A stretch of 64,000 nucleotides of DNA from Hyphomicrobiaceae bacterium (GTDB lineage: Bacteria > Pseudomonadota > Alphaproteobacteria > Rhizobiales > Aestuariivirgaceae), in the NCBI GenBank assembly GCA_900298995.1, contig OMIC01000003.1:1-64000 (forward strand). Direction: 5' to 3'. This document shows, piece by piece, positions 1-9,716 of the stretch (its first letter is position 1; the number at the start of each line of letters is the position of its first letter). Under the pieces are notes generated by a model. It was not told the origin of the DNA, searched no databases, and saw only the letters and a list, made by a program, of their open reading frames with translations. The position numbers and the translations under genes were made by a program.

Positions 1-27
1 ACACGCGCGCTGCGCCTCGGGGCTTGA
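1..27 (+). CDS. C-terminal tail of an upstream gene (partial)
   Basis: Frame 1 reads eight codons (ending R-L-G-A) and then TGA at 25-27, one base before the next ATG. The fragment is too short to identify. The tight spacing suggests an operon with the molybdenum-cofactor gene that follows. Genes of this type often follow an XdhC-like protein, but that cannot be tested here. Confidence 0.4.
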   Translation, partial: TRALRLGA

Positions 28-28
28 G

Positions 29-1648
29 ATGAACTTTGGGGAGCTGCCGCTTGCGGAGGCTGAGGGGGCAATCCTCGCCCACACGGTGAAGCACCGCGAT
101 GGCATGTTCAAGAAGGGCCGGGTGCTGAGCCCGGATGATCTCGCGCTGATGCGGGCATCGGGAATCGAGACCGTCTTCGCGGCTCGACTAGGACCTGATG
201 ATGTCCCCGAGGATGAGGCGGCTGCCGCGGTGGCCCGGGCGATTGGTGCGGCGGGCACGGTTGCGCAGGCGCCGTTCACCGGTCGCGCCAATCTCTACGC
301 CGATTGCAGGGGGCTGGCGCTCGTCGATGCTGGCCGCGTGAGGGCGCTCAACCGGCTGGACGAGAGCCTGACACTGGCAACGGTTCAGCCCTATGCGCCT
401 GTCGAAGTACGGGAGATGGTGGCGACCGTGAAGGTCATTCCCTTCTCTGTGCCGCGCGGGGTTCTGGACAAGGCGCTGGCGATCATCGGCAACGAGCCCT
501 TGTTGCGGGTAGCGCCGTTTCGGGACAAGCGCGCCGGACTGGTGATCAGCAAGTTGCCGCAGACCAAGCCTTCGATCATCGTCAAGTCGGAAGAGGCCAT
601 GCGCGAGCGTGTGAGCGCACTGGGCGGTACGCTGGGCAGCGTCCGCATTGTGGAGCATTCCGTGGATGAGGTTGCGGCGGCGATTACTGCCCAGCAGGCG
701 GAGGGTGCCAGTCCGATCCTTGTCTTTGGCGCGTCTGCCATCGTCGACCGGGGCGACATCATACCCATGGCACTCGTGAGGGCCGGAGGCGAGGTGGTGC
801 ATCTCGGCATGCCGGTCGACCCCGGCAATCTCATGATGTTGGGGAGGCTGGGCGGGGTGTCGGTGATCGGCGTGCCATCCTGCGCCCGATCGCCCAAGCT
901 CAACGGCTTCGACTGGGTGCTGGCGCGCGTCATGGCGGATGTTCGCGTCACGGCCGAAGACATCATGGACATGGGGGCGGGCGGGCTTCTGGCGGAGATA
1001 CCCACACGGCCTGCACCGCGCGAGGGCAAGCCCAAGACCCAGCGTGCGCCGCTCGTCGTGGCAGTTGTGCTGGCCGCGGGACAGTCGAGCCGCATGGGGG
1101 AGAACAAGCTACTCGCCGACGTTGACGGACAGCCGATGATCCGCCGCACGGTGGCGTCGCTTCGTCAGGCGGCCGATCTGACAGTCGTCGTCACGGGCAG
1201 GGACCGGGAACAGGTCGAGGCGGCCCTGCGGGGTCTGCCAGTCATGATGGTGCACAACAGCCGATATGCCGAGGGTATGTCAGGTTCCCTCCGGGCGGGC
1301 GTGGCGGCGCTTCCACCGGATACCGACGCCGCCGTGATCGGGCTTGGCGACATGCCGCTGGTCGGTCCGGATGCCGTCCGGCGGCTGATTGCGGCCTACA
1401 ATCCGGCGGAGCACCGCTCGATCTGCATTCCGGTCTTCGAGGGCCGGCGCGGCAATCCCGTGCTGTGGGGTCGCGAACATTTCGCGGCGCTTCAGGCGCA
1501 GAGCGGTGATGCGGGCGCGCGGGGGCTGTTCCCGGGTCTGGCGGAGGAGATCGTCGAGGTCGCAATGCCCGATGCGGCGGTACTCACCGACATCGATACG
1601 CCGGAAGCCCTGGCGATGCTCAGATCAGGCCGCTGGCGCGAAAGCTGA
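29..1648 (+). CDS. Molybdopterin-binding / molybdenum-cofactor nucleotidyltransferase fusion (MocA/MobA-like)
   Basis: This 539-residue protein has two parts. Residues 1 to about 330 resemble the molybdopterin-binding fold of MoeA-like proteins. From about residue 341 it is a MobA/MocA-type nucleotidyltransferase: the signature [10 protein letters not shown] followed by NKL is the nucleotide-binding loop, and a GLGDMP motif lies downstream. The family transfers CMP or GMP to molybdopterin-Mo for xanthine-dehydrogenase-type enzymes in the cytoplasm. The same two-domain fusion is common in alphaproteobacteria. The start follows the upstream stop by one base. The 3' end overlaps the convergent radC by 29 bp. 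No Mo-hydroxylase is in the window, so which nucleotide it transfers is unknown. Confidence 0.85.
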   Translation: MNFGELPLAEAEGAILAHTVKHRDGMFKKGRVLSPDDLALMRASGIETVFAARLGPDDVPEDEAAAAVARAIGAAGTVAQAPFTGRANLYADCRGLALVDAGRVRALNRLDESLTLATVQPYAPVEVREMVATVKVIPFSVPRGVLDKALAIIGNEPLLRVAPFRDKRAGLVISKLPQTKPSIIVKSEEAMRERVSALGGTLGSVRIVEHSVDEVAAAITAQQAEGASPILVFGASAIVDRGDIIPMALVRAGGEVVHLGMPVDPGNLMMLGRLGGVSVIGVPSCARSPKLNGFDWVLARVMADVRVTAEDIMDMGAGGLLAEIPTRPAPREGKPKTQRAPLVVAVVLAAGQSSRMGENKLLADVDGQPMIRRTVASLRQAADLTVVVTGRDREQVEAALRGLPVMMVHNSRYAEGMSGSLRAGVAALPPDTDAAVIGLGDMPLVGPDAVRRLIAAYNPAEHRSICIPVFEGRRGNPVLWGREHFAALQAQSGDAGARGLFPGLAEEIVEVAMPDAAVLTDIDTPEALAMLRSGRWRES

Positions 1649-2321
1649 CATGGCCCTTGCGGCCAACGATTACGTGATCGTGGATGGTGAGCCCAAGCCG
1701 CTGGGTGGCGTCGATCAGCGTTCTGGTCATCTCGATGTCTGCCGCAGAGGGCGAGGGGTCGCCCGAAGGGTGGTTGTGCACGAGCACGATTGCCGAGGCG
1801 CCGAGTTCGAGCGCCCGCTTGATGACCTCCCGGGTATAGACAGGCGTATGGTCGACTGTCCCCTGCTGCTGCACCTCGTCGGCGATCAGCTGGTTCTTCT
1901 TGTCGAGAAAGAGGATGCGGAACTGCTCGATGTCGCTGAAGGCCATGGCGGCGCGCACATAGTCGAGAACTGCGCTCCAGCTTGAGAGCAGGGGACGGTT
2001 CAGCACGGCACCGCGCATGAGCCGCAACGCTGCGGCATGGACGATCTTGATCTCGGTGGCGACCGCCTCGCCGACGCCGGGGACCTCCATCAGGCGGTCG
2101 GGAGGGGCGCTCAGGACTTCCGCGAAACTGCCGAAGCGGGCGATCAGCAGCTTGGCGATGGGCTTGGTGTCTCCGCGCCGGATGGCCCTGAACAAGACCA
2201 TTTCGAGCAGTTCATAATCGGGAAGCGCCTGCCCGCCATGTTCTCGAAATCGTTCTTTGAGGCGTTCGCGGTGGCCTAGGAAGTGGGGTGTGCTGTCCTG
2301 GACATCCCCAAATCCCGGCAT
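1620..2321 (-). CDS. radC: RadC family JAB/MPN-domain protein
   Basis: This 233-residue protein has the RadC layout: an N-terminal helix-hairpin-helix part ([13 protein letters not shown]) and a C-terminal JAMM metalloprotease-like domain with the motif [11 protein letters not shown] followed by a downstream Asp. Its length matches the family (about 220-240). The name comes from an old E. coli repair locus; the repair role is disputed and the biochemical function is unsettled. It lies 5 bp downstream of map and is probably cotranscribed with it. Its last 29 bp overlap the convergent molybdenum-cofactor gene. Confidence 0.92.
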   Translation of the reverse strand: MPGFGDVQDSTPHFLGHRERLKERFREHGGQALPDYELLEMVLFRAIRRGDTKPIAKLLIARFGSFAEVLSAPPDRLMEVPGVGEAVATEIKIVHAAALRLMRGAVLNRPLLSSWSAVLDYVRAAMAFSDIEQFRILFLDKKNQLIADEVQQQGTVDHTPVYTREVIKRALELGASAIVLVHNHPSGDPSPSAADIEMTRTLIDATQRLGLTIHDHVIVGRKGHVSFRASGLI

Positions 2322-2326
2322 GCCCG

Positions 2327-3151
2327 TCAGATCCGGTATGGGGGGTGGTGGAGGCCCTTGGGCGACAGGGTGAAGATCTCTACCCCGGTCTCGGTGACGC
2401 CCACCGTGTGCTCGAACTGGGCGGAAAGTGAACGGTCACGGGTCACGGCGGTCCAGCCGTCACCGAGGATCTTCACATGCGGCCGGCCGAGATTGATCAT
2501 GGGCTCGATGGTGAAGAACATGCCGGTCTTGAGTTCGACACCCTCGCCCTGGCGGCCATAATGCAGCACATTCGGATGATCGTGGAAGTTGCGGCCGAGG
2601 CCATGACCGCAGAAATCGCGCACCACCGAACAGCGCTCAGCCTCGGCATGTGTCTGGATCGCGTGACCGATATCGCCGAGACGGGCACCAGGCTTCACCA
2701 CGGCGATGCCACGCATCAGGCATTCATAGGTGACCTCGATGAGGCGCTCGGCCTTCCGGTTGATTTCGCCAACCGGATACATGCGGCTCGAGTCGCCATG
2801 CCAGCCGTCGACGATCAGGGTGACGTCGATGTTGACGATGTCGCCCTCACGCATCGGCTTGTCGTTGGGAATGCCATGACAGACGACATGATTGATGGAG
2901 GTGCAGATCGACTTGGGATAGCCGCGATAGTTGAACGGGGCTGGCACCGCCTTGTGGTCGCGGGCGAATTCCACGATCACCCGGTCGAGTTCATCCGTGG
3001 TCACGCCGGGCTTCACCAGCGGCACCAGCAGGTCGAGCGCCTCGGCCGTGAGGCGGCCAGCCTTGCGCATGGCCTCGAAGTCCGCCGGGGCGTGGAGCTT
3101 GATGCGGGTCGAGCGCGGAGAGGTGATTTCGTCGGCAGCGGCGTAAGTCAT
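2327..3151 (-). CDS. map: Methionine aminopeptidase, type I
   Basis: This 274-residue enzyme removes the initiator methionine from nascent proteins. The pita-bread fold and its five metal ligands are recognisable: [39 protein letters not shown] and a final Glu in [12 protein letters not shown]. There is no N-terminal zinc-finger extension, so it is a type Ia enzyme. It is transcribed toward radC and divergently from the CinA-like gene. The 216-bp region between map and that gene must hold both promoters. Confidence 0.96.
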   Translation of the reverse strand: MTYAAADEITSPRSTRIKLHAPADFEAMRKAGRLTAEALDLLVPLVKPGVTTDELDRVIVEFARDHKAVPAPFNYRGYPKSICTSINHVVCHGIPNDKPMREGDIVNIDVTLIVDGWHGDSSRMYPVGEINRKAERLIEVTYECLMRGIAVVKPGARLGDIGHAIQTHAEAERCSVVRDFCGHGLGRNFHDHPNVLHYGRQGEGVELKTGMFFTIEPMINLGRPHVKILGDGWTAVTRDRSLSAQFEHTVGVTETGVEIFTLSPKGLHHPPYRI

Positions 3152-3367
3152 TCAGGGCGTCATCCAGAGCCGGGCCGGTCCCGGCCCTGGGCATGATTCA
3201 CATTCCGAGGAGTTTACAGGATCGACCGGTAGCCTCAACCGCCGCCTTTCCAAGCTGCCCACAGGAAATAGGGCTCCCGGGCGGGGCATGCAAGGCCCAA
3301 GGCAGTGGGCGCGTTGACAGGGCCGGGGCGTGCTGGCACAGCCATGGTCAAACAGGGGTTTCCGCGC

Positions 3368-4129
3368 ATGACCGACACGCAACCGACGGCTGCCGTTCTT
3401 CTGATCGGCGACGAGATCCTCTCCGGCCGGACCAAGGACAAGAACCTCGGTTTCATCGCCGACATGCTGACCGTGCTGGGGATCGACCTCAAGGAGGCCC
3501 GCGTGGTGGCCGATCAGGAGGATGACATCGTCGCTGCGCTCAATGCCTTGCGGCATCGGTACAGCTACGTTTTTACAACGGGCGGCATCGGCCCCACCCA
3601 TGACGACATCACCGCCGATGCGGTTGCGAAGGCCTTCGGGGTGCCCATTGATCATGACCCGCAGGCGGTCGAAATCCTGCTGGCCTATTTCAGGGAGATG
3701 GGCCGTGAGCCTAACGAGGCGCGCATGCGCATGGCGCGCATGCCGCAAGGTGCCAGTCTGATTGACAATCCGGTCTCCCGCGCTCCCGGCTTTCAGATGG
3801 GCAATGTGTTTGTCATGGCCGGTGTCCCGAAGATCATGAATGCCATGATGGAGGATGTTGCCCGTCGCCTCACGCGGGGGGTGCCGATGCAGTCACGAAC
3901 GGTCGAGTTCCAGGGTGGGGAAGGCGATGCCGCCAAGCCACTGGGTGATATACAGAAGGCCTTTCCCACCGTGGTCATCGGGTCCTATCCCTTTCAGGCT
4001 GCCGACGGGTTCGCCACCAATCTGGTATTGCGCGCTCGCGACCCTGTCGCACTGGCGGATGCCTATGCCGCCGTGCGCCGCATGGCCGAGGAATTGACGG
4101 CACAGGGCAAGGCACGTGGCTGGTCCTGA
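3368..4129 (+). CDS. CinA N-terminal-like molybdopterin-binding domain protein
   Basis: This is a MoCF-type domain of 253 residues, matching stand-alone COG1058 proteins. LLIGDEILSGRTKDKN is at the start, TTGGIGPTHDDITADA in the middle, and VFVMAGVPKIM lies further on. Full CinA proteins add a C-terminal nicotinamide-nucleotide amidase domain, which is absent, so competence or NMN-deamidase activity should not be assumed. The ATG at 3368 is preferred because homology begins just after it; in-frame ATGs at 3305 and 3344 only add unlike residues. The xanthine phosphoribosyltransferase gene follows after 57 bp. Confidence 0.85.
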   Translation: MTDTQPTAAVLLIGDEILSGRTKDKNLGFIADMLTVLGIDLKEARVVADQEDDIVAALNALRHRYSYVFTTGGIGPTHDDITADAVAKAFGVPIDHDPQAVEILLAYFREMGREPNEARMRMARMPQGASLIDNPVSRAPGFQMGNVFVMAGVPKIMNAMMEDVARRLTRGVPMQSRTVEFQGGEGDAAKPLGDIQKAFPTVVIGSYPFQAADGFATNLVLRARDPVALADAYAAVRRMAEELTAQGKARGWS

Positions 4130-4186
4130 GCATTGCGGGCGCGCGGGCGGAGAGGCATAAGGCAGGACAACAAGGGGGCGCAGATC

Positions 4187-4684
4187 ATGGACGAGAAGTG
4201 GCAGAAGAGTTTTCCGGTGTCCTGGGACCAGTTCCACAGGGATGCACGGGCCCTGGCATGGCGGCTCTCGGCGTTCGGGCCGTTTCGTGCCGTGGTGGCG
4301 GTGACGCGGGGCGGGCTGGTTCCTGCCGCGGTGGTGGCCCGTGAGCTCGGCATCCGGGTCATCGAGACGGTCTGCGTGGCGTCCTATGAATATGACAAGC
4401 AGGGTGAGATCACTCTGCTGAAGGGCATTGGCAGTCAGATCGCAGGCAGTGACGGCGGGGCGGGCGTGCTGATCGTCGATGATCTCGTGGATACAGGCGC
4501 GACGGCGCGGGTGGTTCGTGAAATGCTGCCCAAGGCTCATTTCGCGACCGTCTATGCAAAGCCAGCGGGGCGTCCGCTGGTCGACACCTTCATCACGGAG
4601 GTGAGCCAGGACACCTGGATCTATCTGCCCTGGGACATGCATCTGACCTTCGCGCCACCCATTGGCGAGAAGGCGACGGCCTGA
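4187..4684 (+). CDS. gpt: Xanthine phosphoribosyltransferase
   Basis: This 165-residue type I phosphoribosyltransferase salvages xanthine and guanine using PRPP. The PRPP-binding loop is [17 protein letters not shown]. The N-terminal stretch [16 protein letters not shown] and the segment [14 protein letters not shown] match Gpt-like enzymes (E. coli Gpt is 152 residues). The frame is open from 4133, but the ATG at 4187 fits the conserved N-terminus. The next aminotransferase gene begins 9 bp downstream, suggesting cotranscription. Confidence 0.88.
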   Translation: MDEKWQKSFPVSWDQFHRDARALAWRLSAFGPFRAVVAVTRGGLVPAAVVARELGIRVIETVCVASYEYDKQGEITLLKGIGSQIAGSDGGAGVLIVDDLVDTGATARVVREMLPKAHFATVYAKPAGRPLVDTFITEVSQDTWIYLPWDMHLTFAPPIGEKATA

Positions 4685-4693
4685 GGGCCCACA

Positions 4694-5998
4694 ATGGCAG
4701 ATGGAGGATCAGACAGGATCGGGTCAGCGCTTGCAGAAGCCAGCGCCGCTTTCACTGTCCGCAATCCGAAAAGCCACGCAATGCACATGCGTGCGTCCGA
4801 AGTCATGCCGGGCGGCAATACCCGAACCGTGCTGTTCACGTCTCCCTTTCCGCTGCGCGTCGAGCAGGCCTCGGGTGCGGAGATCACAGACGTCGACGGG
4901 CACACCTACCTCGACCTGCTTGGCGAGTATTCCGCGGGCCTCTATGGCCATTCGCATCCTGACATTCTGGAGGCCGCCCGGGCCGCTCTCGACAAGGGCC
5001 TCAACTTCGGAGGTCATCACCCTGCCGAAGTGACGCTGGCCGAGGTGGTGACCAGGCGTTTTGCGCTTGATCTCGTGCGGTTCACCAACTCCGGTACCGA
5101 GGCGAACATGATGGCGCTGGCCGCTGCGCGCTGCTTCACGGGACGTGCGAAGATCATGCCGATGCAGGGCGGCTACCATGGCGGCACGCTCTATTTCAGT
5201 CACGGCGCCTCACCGGTGAATGCCCCCTTCGACTGCGTGCTGGGCCGCTACAACGACACTGGCGAAACGCGGCGGTTGATCAGCGAGCATGCCGGCGAAC
5301 TGGCAGCCGTGATCCTCGAACCCATGCTGGGCGGTGGTGGCTGCATTCCGGCAAGTCCGGAGTTCCTCGCGATGCTCCGAGAGGAGACGGCGCGCCACGG
5401 CATCGTGCTGGTTTTCGATGAGGTGATGACCTCGAGGCTGCACCCCGGCGGCCTGTCGGCAAAGCTTGGAGTTGAGCCCGATCTCAAGACACTCGGCAAA
5501 TATCTGGGTGGCGGCATGAGTGTCGGCGCCTTTGGTGGCAGGCGCGAGATCATGGAACTGTTTGATCCAGCGAGGCCCAACGCGCTGCCCCATGCCGGGA
5601 CCTTCAACAACAACACGCTCACCATGACAGTGGGGGGCGTCGCGATGACACGGATCTACACGGCTGAGGCCTGCGAGGCTCTCAATGCCCGTGGGGACAG
5701 GCTGCGCGACGGGCTGAATGAACTGTTCATGCGCTATCAGGTGAAGATGAAGGCGACCGGGCAGGGCTCGATGATCGCGCTTCATCCGTCCGCGGCTGAG
5801 ATCGCCCGTCCCGAGGACCTCGACCGGACGGACAAGCGGCTTCGCCAGCTTCTGTTTCTCGACCTTCTGGAGCAGGGAATCTACATCGCCGAGCGTGGCT
5901 TCATTGCCCTGTCCCTGATGGTGACGGACGTGGATTGCAGTCGACTGCTCAGGGCGGTCGAGGGCCACATCACCAGAAGGCGTGATCTACTGCTTTGA
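4694..5998 (+). CDS. Class III PLP aminotransferase, glutamate-1-semialdehyde-mutase-like
   Basis: This 434-residue fold type I PLP enzyme resembles glutamate-1-semialdehyde 2,1-aminomutase (HemL). HMRASEVMPGGNTRT opens the domain, TNSGTEANMMALAAAR is the cofactor-binding region, LVFDEVMTSR carries the PLP-contacting Asp, and the lysine of DLKTLGKYLGGG is the expected Schiff-base residue. Alphaproteobacteria usually make aminolevulinate with HemA synthase, so a haem role is unlikely and this is better called a HemL-like aminotransferase of unknown substrate. It sits between gpt and a second class III aminotransferase. Confidence 0.82.
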   Translation: MADGGSDRIGSALAEASAAFTVRNPKSHAMHMRASEVMPGGNTRTVLFTSPFPLRVEQASGAEITDVDGHTYLDLLGEYSAGLYGHSHPDILEAARAALDKGLNFGGHHPAEVTLAEVVTRRFALDLVRFTNSGTEANMMALAAARCFTGRAKIMPMQGGYHGGTLYFSHGASPVNAPFDCVLGRYNDTGETRRLISEHAGELAAVILEPMLGGGGCIPASPEFLAMLREETARHGIVLVFDEVMTSRLHPGGLSAKLGVEPDLKTLGKYLGGGMSVGAFGGRREIMELFDPARPNALPHAGTFNNNTLTMTVGGVAMTRIYTAEACEALNARGDRLRDGLNELFMRYQVKMKATGQGSMIALHPSAAEIARPEDLDRTDKRLRQLLFLDLLEQGIYIAERGFIALSLMVTDVDCSRLLRAVEGHITRRRDLLL

Positions 5999-6044
5999 AA
6001 ACATTGGAGAAATGTCTGCGGGTGGCGCGTTTGATCTTGGCGTG

Positions 6045-6066
6045 TTATTGAATGAGCATTCAATAA
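6045..6066. promoter_or_regulatory. Perfect palindromic operator, BetI/TetR-like
   Basis: TTATTGAATG at 6045-6054 and its exact reverse complement CATTCAATAA at 6057-6066 are separated by AG, giving 10-bp arms. The form (TTGA and TCAA half-sites around a short centre) resembles BetI-type TetR-family operators. It ends 17 bp before the ATG at 6084. Function is inferred; no TetR gene is in the window. Confidence 0.7.
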
Positions 6067-6083
6067 GCCGTCAAGGGTCCTAC

Positions 6084-7484
6084 ATGCTGCATCAGGCCAA
6101 CAACCGCTTCAATGCCCAGGAGATCTGGCAGCAGGACCGCGACCATGTTCTGCACCCTTACACCCATTTCGACAGTTTCCGACGGGATGGCTCACTCGTC
6201 CTGGTCGAGGGCGACGGGTGCTATGTGACCGACGCCCACGGCCGGCGCTATTTCGATGGCATCGGCGGCATGTGGTGCGTGAACGCGGGCTACGGGCGCC
6301 GCGAGATTGCCGAAGCGATGGCCGAGCAGGCACTCCAGCTGTGCTACACGACGACCTTCGTGGACGTGACAAATGCGCCGGCCGCGCGGCTTGCGGCAAA
6401 GCTTGCGGCCCTGGCGCCCGGTGACCTGAACCATGTGGCCTACGCAACCTCAGGATCCTGTGCTGTCGATACGGCCATCCGCCTGGCGCATTACTACCAT
6501 TCGCGTCGGGGCGAGGCGCAGCGGCGCTATGTCATTTCGCGCAAGAACTCTTATCACGGCTCGACCTATCTCGGGATGACCGTTGGCCAGCGCGATGGGG
6601 ATCAGTCGCCGCATTTCAAATACATCCCGGATCTCGTTCATCATCTTTCGGCACCCTATCCCTATCGGCGGCCGGAGGGGATGAGCCTTGAGTCGTTCAG
6701 CGACTTTCTGGTGGAGGAGTTCGAGGCGCGGATCGCGGAACTTGGGGCGGAGAACATTGCCTGTTTCATCGCTGAGCCAGCCCAGGCCTCGGGCGGCGTG
6801 TGCCTGCCGCCACCCAACTATCTGCCGCGCATGCGCGAGCTCTGCACCCGCCATGGAATCCTGTTCATCGCCGATGAGATCGTGACGGCCTTCGGGCGGC
6901 TTGGCCACATGTTCGCAAGTCAGGACGAGTTTGGCGTGACGCCTGACATGATCGTCTGTGCCAAGGGGCTTACCTCTGGCTATATTCCGCTCTCCGCCGT
7001 GATCTATTCGGACGCCATTCAGGACGCCATTTCTGCACCGGATCCCGATGCGTGGTTCACCCATGGCTACACCTATGCGGGGCATCCGGTGGCCTGTGCG
7101 GTGGCGCTCAAGAACATCGAGATCATCGAGCGCGAGGAACTCTGCGCCAATGCCGCGAGGGTTGGGGACTATCTTGAGGCGCGTCTCGGTGAACTGCGGG
7201 ATCTTCCGATTGTCGGCGATGTCCGGGGACGCCGCCTGATGATGTGTGTGGAATATGTTCGTGACAAGAAGACCCGGGAGAGGCTGCCCGACAGCGTGAA
7301 TATCTCCAAGCGCATCTCCAATGCCTGCGAGGCCAGCGGTCTCCTGGTGCGGCCCATCGGGCATCTGGACGTGCTTTCGCCACCGCTCATCATCACGAAG
7401 GCTGAGGTGGACATGGTTGTCACGACGCTTCGTGCCGCAATTGAGAAGGTCACTGTGGAGCTAACTACCGAAGGGCTAGTCTAG
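6084..7484 (+). CDS. Class III PLP aminotransferase (omega-amino acid:pyruvate type)
   Basis: This 466-residue PLP enzyme belongs to the omega-aminotransferase group. Visible parts include the YFDGIGGMWCVNAGYG substrate/cofactor segment, YATSGSCAVDTAIRLA for phosphate binding, FIADEIVTAFGRLG with the cofactor-contacting Asp, and the catalytic lysine in IVCAKGLTSGYIPL. Family members transfer amino groups from omega-amino acids, taurine or polyamines. The frame is open from 5982, but the ATG at 6084 is chosen because a perfect operator ends just upstream and an AAGGG ribosome site precedes it. The 3' end overlaps the convergent YcaQ gene by 4 bp. Confidence 0.85.
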   Translation: MLHQANNRFNAQEIWQQDRDHVLHPYTHFDSFRRDGSLVLVEGDGCYVTDAHGRRYFDGIGGMWCVNAGYGRREIAEAMAEQALQLCYTTTFVDVTNAPAARLAAKLAALAPGDLNHVAYATSGSCAVDTAIRLAHYYHSRRGEAQRRYVISRKNSYHGSTYLGMTVGQRDGDQSPHFKYIPDLVHHLSAPYPYRRPEGMSLESFSDFLVEEFEARIAELGAENIACFIAEPAQASGGVCLPPPNYLPRMRELCTRHGILFIADEIVTAFGRLGHMFASQDEFGVTPDMIVCAKGLTSGYIPLSAVIYSDAIQDAISAPDPDAWFTHGYTYAGHPVACAVALKNIEIIEREELCANAARVGDYLEARLGELRDLPIVGDVRGRRLMMCVEYVRDKKTRERLPDSVNISKRISNACEASGLLVRPIGHLDVLSPPLIITKAEVDMVVTTLRAAIEKVTVELTTEGLV

Positions 7485-8647
7485 AGCGCGGCCCTCAAAG
7501 CCGCGGCAAGATTGCCCTTGTTGCCTGGCGCAAGAGCCCCGAGGCCGAGCCAGCCTGCCATCAGTCGTAATTCGGCGGCCAGGACCTCCGCAGTCTCCTG
7601 ATGTTTTGCATGATCTTCGATGTGTGCCGCATTGATGCGGAGCGTGTTGGCCTTGCGGTCCGCCTTGAGGCAAACGCGTGCCGTGAGCCGCTCTCCATGC
7701 AGGAATGGCAAGACATAGTAGCCATATGTGCGTTGGTGGGCGGGCGTATAGATTTCAAGCCGGTAGCGGAAACCGAACAGGCGTTCCGCCCGGGGCCGCT
7801 CCCAGACGATGGGGTCGAAAGGCGACAGCAGGGCGTTGCCGCCCGCCTTGCGTGGAAGCCGTGTATCACGGTGGCGATAGGCGGTGTGCCGCCAGCCGTC
7901 GACCAAGGTGGGTATCAGCCGTTGATCTTCCACAAGTTCAGAGAGCGCCTTGCGTGACTGGGCCAGTGGAAGGCGGAAATAATCACGCAGATCGGCTTCC
8001 GTGGCGATGCCGAGCGCTGCCGCCGATAATGCCATCAACTGGCGGATTGCTTCGGGTTCCCGAGGGGTGGGAAGGCTGAGGATATCGGCCGGGATCACGC
8101 GTTCGGGAATGTCGTAGAGGCGTTCGAAGCCGCGTCGCGTGGCGGCGGTGACAAGGCCCTGGTCGAAGAGCGTCTCGAGCGCAAGCTTTCCACGCGACCA
8201 CCCCCACCAGCCACCCTCCGCCTTGCCGGCTTCTGGGAGATCGCTGGCGGCCGTTGGGCCATGCCGCGAAACAAAATCAAGGACTTGCTTCAGGTAGCGG
8301 CGTTCTTCCCTGCCGAAGCGGTCCATTGCCGCATAGGTGCCAGCACCGGCACGTGCCCGTGCCATTCGCCAGCGCATGAGCGGATGCAGGACGACCGGCA
8401 GGAGGCTGGCCTCATGTGCCCAGCATTCGAAAAGCGCGCGCTTTTCAGCCCCGAAACTGCGGGCGTCGAGTATCGACTGCGGGTAGGCCCCGAGCCGGGA
8501 ATAGAGCGGCAGGTAATGCGAGCGGGTCAGAACATTGACGCTGTCGATCTGGAGGAGATGCAGCCGACGGAGTGTTGACTCCATCTTGCTCCAGCCTGGC
8601 TTTGCGGAGCGGTGGGAGCCGGTGAAACCCTGCGCCGCAAGTGCCAT
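7481..8647 (-). CDS. YcaQ-like winged-helix DNA glycosylase (HTH_42)
   Basis: This protein of at least 388 residues matches the HTH_42/YcaQ family, whose members unhook DNA interstrand crosslinks and excise alkylated bases (E. coli YcaQ is 410 residues). Hallmarks are RRLHLLQIDSVNVLTRSHYLPLYSRLG near the N-terminus and LLSPFDPIVWERPRAERLFGFRYRLEIYTPAHQRTYG near the C-terminus. The start is uncertain: homology continues upstream (TLSIREARR before the ATG at 8647) with no good ATG, so a rare start near 8680 is possible. It lies downstream of the zf-CHCC gene on the same strand. Confidence 0.78.
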   Translation of the reverse strand: MALAAQGFTGSHRSAKPGWSKMESTLRRLHLLQIDSVNVLTRSHYLPLYSRLGAYPQSILDARSFGAEKRALFECWAHEASLLPVVLHPLMRWRMARARAGAGTYAAMDRFGREERRYLKQVLDFVSRHGPTAASDLPEAGKAEGGWWGWSRGKLALETLFDQGLVTAATRRGFERLYDIPERVIPADILSLPTPREPEAIRQLMALSAAALGIATEADLRDYFRLPLAQSRKALSELVEDQRLIPTLVDGWRHTAYRHRDTRLPRKAGGNALLSPFDPIVWERPRAERLFGFRYRLEIYTPAHQRTYGYYVLPFLHGERLTARVCLKADRKANTLRINAAHIEDHAKHQETAEVLAAELRLMAGWLGLGALAPGNKGNLAAALRAAL

Positions 8648-8675
8648 GCGCCGGGCTTCGCGGATGGAGAGTGTG

Positions 8676-8921
8676 TCAGGCAGCCTGATGTGCCCAGGCG
8701 GCCTGAGCGGGAATCGACTCGTCCGCCCGGAGCTTCGGGTTGTGCCGATAGAGGGTCGAGCAATAGGGGCAAACCGTCTCGGTCTCGGAGCCCATGTCGA
8801 TGAAGATATGCGGGTGATCGAAAGGCGGGAGGGCGCCGATGCACATGAATTCACGCGCGCCGACTTCGATGACAGGTAGACCCATCTGGTTCTGGAAATG
8901 CGGTGTCGCGCCCGTTGCCAT
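8676..8921 (-). CDS. zf-CHCC zinc-finger protein (NDUFS6-like)
   Basis: This 81-residue protein carries a Cys-His-Cys-Cys zinc site: EFMCIGALPPFDHPHIFIDMG followed by CPYCSTLYR. It belongs to the zf-CHCC family, related to the NDUFS6 accessory subunit of mitochondrial complex I, and is typical of alphaproteobacteria. The CAT at 8919-8921 gives the start MATGATPHFQ, matching the conserved N-terminus. It is divergent from the hydrolase gene that begins 51 bp away. Confidence 0.85.
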   Translation of the reverse strand: MATGATPHFQNQMGLPVIEVGAREFMCIGALPPFDHPHIFIDMGSETETVCPYCSTLYRHNPKLRADESIPAQAAWAHQAA

Positions 8922-8972
8922 GCCAACCTCGAAATGCTTGTTTCGAGGGCGGATTAGCATATCTTCGCGGCC

Positions 8973-9716
8973 ATGCACAATTTCAATTCCGGCGGAGTGC
9001 CGATCGCCTATGAGACCGCCGGAGACGGCCCGCCCATTCTGCTTCTCCATGGCTTTGCCTCGACGGGCCGCGTCAACTGGTGGGATACGGGCTGGGTCCG
9101 GACGCTCACCGAGGCCGGTCGCCGTGTCATCACCTTCGATCACCGCGGCCACGGCGAGAGCGGCAAGCTCTATGACGCTGCCTTCTACACTCCGGAAGAC
9201 ATGGCGGGCGATGCGCTGAGGTTGCTCGACCATCTCGGCATCGAACAGGCAGACATCATGGGATATTCCATGGGAGCAAGGGTGGCGGCCGTCTTCGCCA
9301 TGGCTCATCCCGGACGGGTGCGCCGTGCCGTCTTCGCCGGACTGGCCGCGCGCATGATCACCGGGGTGGGTGGGTCGGCAGCCATTGCGGCGGCCCTTGA
9401 GGCGCCGAGCCGGGACGACGTGACGGACCCCACTGCCAAAGCCTTTCGCATCTTTGCAGAACTGACGAGGAGCGACCTCAGGGCGCTCGCGGCCTGTATC
9501 CGCGCCTCGCGCGAGAAGATCACTGCGGAGAGCCTCTCGGCAATAAGGGTTCCGGTACTTGTAGTGGCGGGCGACAGGGACGAGGTTGCCGGCGATGTTG
9601 AAACCCTGGTCGCCGCCATTCCGGGTGCGCGCGGGGTGATCCTGCCCAACCGCAACCACATGAACGCTGTGGGCGACCGCGGCTTCAAGGAAGCGGTACT
9701 GGACTTTCTTGCCTAG
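8973..9716 (+). CDS. Alpha/beta hydrolase
   Basis: This 247-residue protein shows the oxyanion-hole segment LLLHGFAST, the strand RVITFDHRGHGESG, the nucleophile elbow GYSMGARVA (Ser), an acid in VVAGDRDEVAG and a terminal His in NRNHMNAV. The triad is complete. The substrate is unknown; relatives are esterases, lactonases and dienelactone- or C-C-bond hydrolases. It converges with the crotonase gene with a 4-bp overlap. Confidence 0.88.
   Translation: MHNFNSGGVPIAYETAGDGPPILLLHGFASTGRVNWWDTGWVRTLTEAGRRVITFDHRGHGESGKLYDAAFYTPEDMAGDALRLLDHLGIEQADIMGYSMGARVAAVFAMAHPGRVRRAVFAGLAARMITGVGGSAAIAAALEAPSRDDVTDPTAKAFRIFAELTRSDLRALAACIRASREKITAESLSAIRVPVLVVAGDRDEVAGDVETLVAAIPGARGVILPNRNHMNAVGDRGFKEAVLDFLA

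Noticed and set aside
5982-6083. N-terminal extension of the second aminotransferase
   Set aside because: These codons overlap the upstream gene and contain the palindromic operator; homology begins after ATG 6084.
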